Shown in pieces: positions 32,162 to 32,675 of a DNA stretch of 32,675 nucleotides (positions are counted from its first letter, which is position 1; every line of letters begins with the position of its first letter). Under the pieces are notes generated by a model. It searched no databases. It was not told where the DNA came from and saw nothing but the letters and a program-made list of their open reading frames with translations. The position numbers and the translations under genes were made by a program. Origin of the DNA: Anaerofilum sp. An201 (GTDB taxonomy: Bacteria; Bacillota; Clostridia; Oscillospirales; Ruminococcaceae); NCBI RefSeq assembly GCF_002160015.1, contig NZ_NFJT01000030.1, positions 1-32,675 of the forward strand. The letters are read 5' to 3'.

Positions 32162-32675
32162 TTACACAAAGGCCGGGTTGAGCCCGATGGGGTACCCCTT
32201 GCCCGCCTGGATCCGCTGCTGGCTGCGGTATACCGTCTCGCCGTCCAGCGTGCAGACCACGTTCAGGCTGATGGGCTGCGCGCCGCCCGTCTGGGCCAGC
32301 ACCTCGGCCAGGGCCTGCTTGATGGTGTCCAGCGGGGCCTCCACGTTGGTACCGCGGCGCTGGTCGCCCAGCACGGCCAGAAACTCCCGGTTGGCCGGCA
32401 GCACCGCGCCGGCGGCGAGCCGGGGGATCTGGTAGCCGGACAGCGGCGGGATGTTGATGCCGAAATGGCTGCCGCCGAACCCCGGCACCCACTCCGGGAT
32501 GGTGACGCTGATCTGGTTCAGCCCGCCGATCACCGCGTTGATGCCGCCGGTGATGGCCGCGATCACCCAGTTGATGAGGTCGATGACGGTGTTCACCGCC
32601 CCTTTCACGATGCCCACGATGCCGTCCCACACGCCGCCGAAGATGTCCTTCACGCCGTTCCAGGCCTTCTGCCAG
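32162..32675 (-). CDS. Phage tail tape measure protein, C-terminal part
   Basis: Only the last ~170 residues are in the window; the frame continues past the right edge (preceding residues WQKAWNG). The visible part has a helical, Gly/Ile/Val-rich stretch (FGGVWDGIVGIVKG, then AITGGINAVIGGLNQI), followed by GGSHFGINIPPLSGYQIPRLAAG. This is the common C-terminus of tape measure proteins in phages of Firmicutes. It sets tail length. It is the first visible gene of the leftward phage late operon. Confidence 0.82.
   Translation of the reverse strand, partial: WQKAWNGVKDIFGGVWDGIVGIVKGAVNTVIDLINWVIAAITGGINAVIGGLNQISVTIPEWVPGFGGSHFGINIPPLSGYQIPRLAAGAVLPANREFLAVLGDQRRGTNVEAPLDTIKQALAEVLAQTGGAQPISLNVVCTLDGETVYRSQQRIQAGKGYPIGLNPAFV

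Overview
The window is GC-rich DNA with AGGAGG-type ribosome binding sites, SigA-type promoters, a SigI/RsgI pair, YqhQ-like (DUF1385) and YerB-like (DUF3048) genes and many lipoproteins. This combination suggests an anaerobic gut Clostridia genome, most likely a high-GC member of the Oscillospiraceae/Ruminococcaceae. The taxonomic placement is inference. No rRNA, tRNA, CRISPR array or transposase was seen.

Left part (1-9.5 kb). A RsgI-type anti-sigma factor, cut by the window edge, is coupled to its sigma factor SigI. A two-gene operon follows with its own strong promoter: a YhhN/TMEM86-type predicted lysoplasmalogenase and a class-3 (fatty) aldehyde dehydrogenase, which together make chemical sense as a plasmalogen-turnover pathway. 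Next comes a large lipoprotein that joins a beta-propeller-like half to a solute-binding half. It is divergent from a two-component system (response regulator plus kinase), and a VanY-type D,D-carboxypeptidase lipoprotein lies beyond.

Middle part (9.5-22 kb), nearly all on the minus strand. Two tandem DUF3048 lipoproteins have their own promoter at the end of a long operon that starts at recA: recA-recX-rimO-pgsA-small membrane protein. The recA/recX and recX/rimO junctions are 4-base stop/start overlaps. Upstream are prmC and a DUF1385 membrane protein, which overlap each other. Then comes a lipoprotein-response regulator-kinase operon.

Right part (22-32.7 kb). A plus-strand unit encodes an unrecognised membrane-anchored protein and an aldo/keto reductase with a C-terminal [4Fe-4S] ferredoxin-like domain. 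It converges on an AI-2E-family permease gene that appears to carry a one-base frameshift near its start. A small Met-rich protein follows, then a bidirectional terminator, and then the late end of a prophage read leftwards: tape measure (cut), tail protein, large tail/baseplate protein, small tail protein, collar protein, GH25-LysM endolysin, XhlA-like protein and holin.

The intergenic gaps carry six copies of one two-hairpin repeat family. The copies differ in sequence but keep base pairing. The unusual items are this repeat family, the candidate plasmalogen operon, the propeller/solute-binding fusion next to a two-component system, the duplicated module in the phage tail protein, and the permease frameshift. 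Gaps longer than 300 bases are 1322-1701 (sigI promoter, terminator, repeat copy A) and 18162-18607 (promoter, terminator, repeat copies C, D and E).
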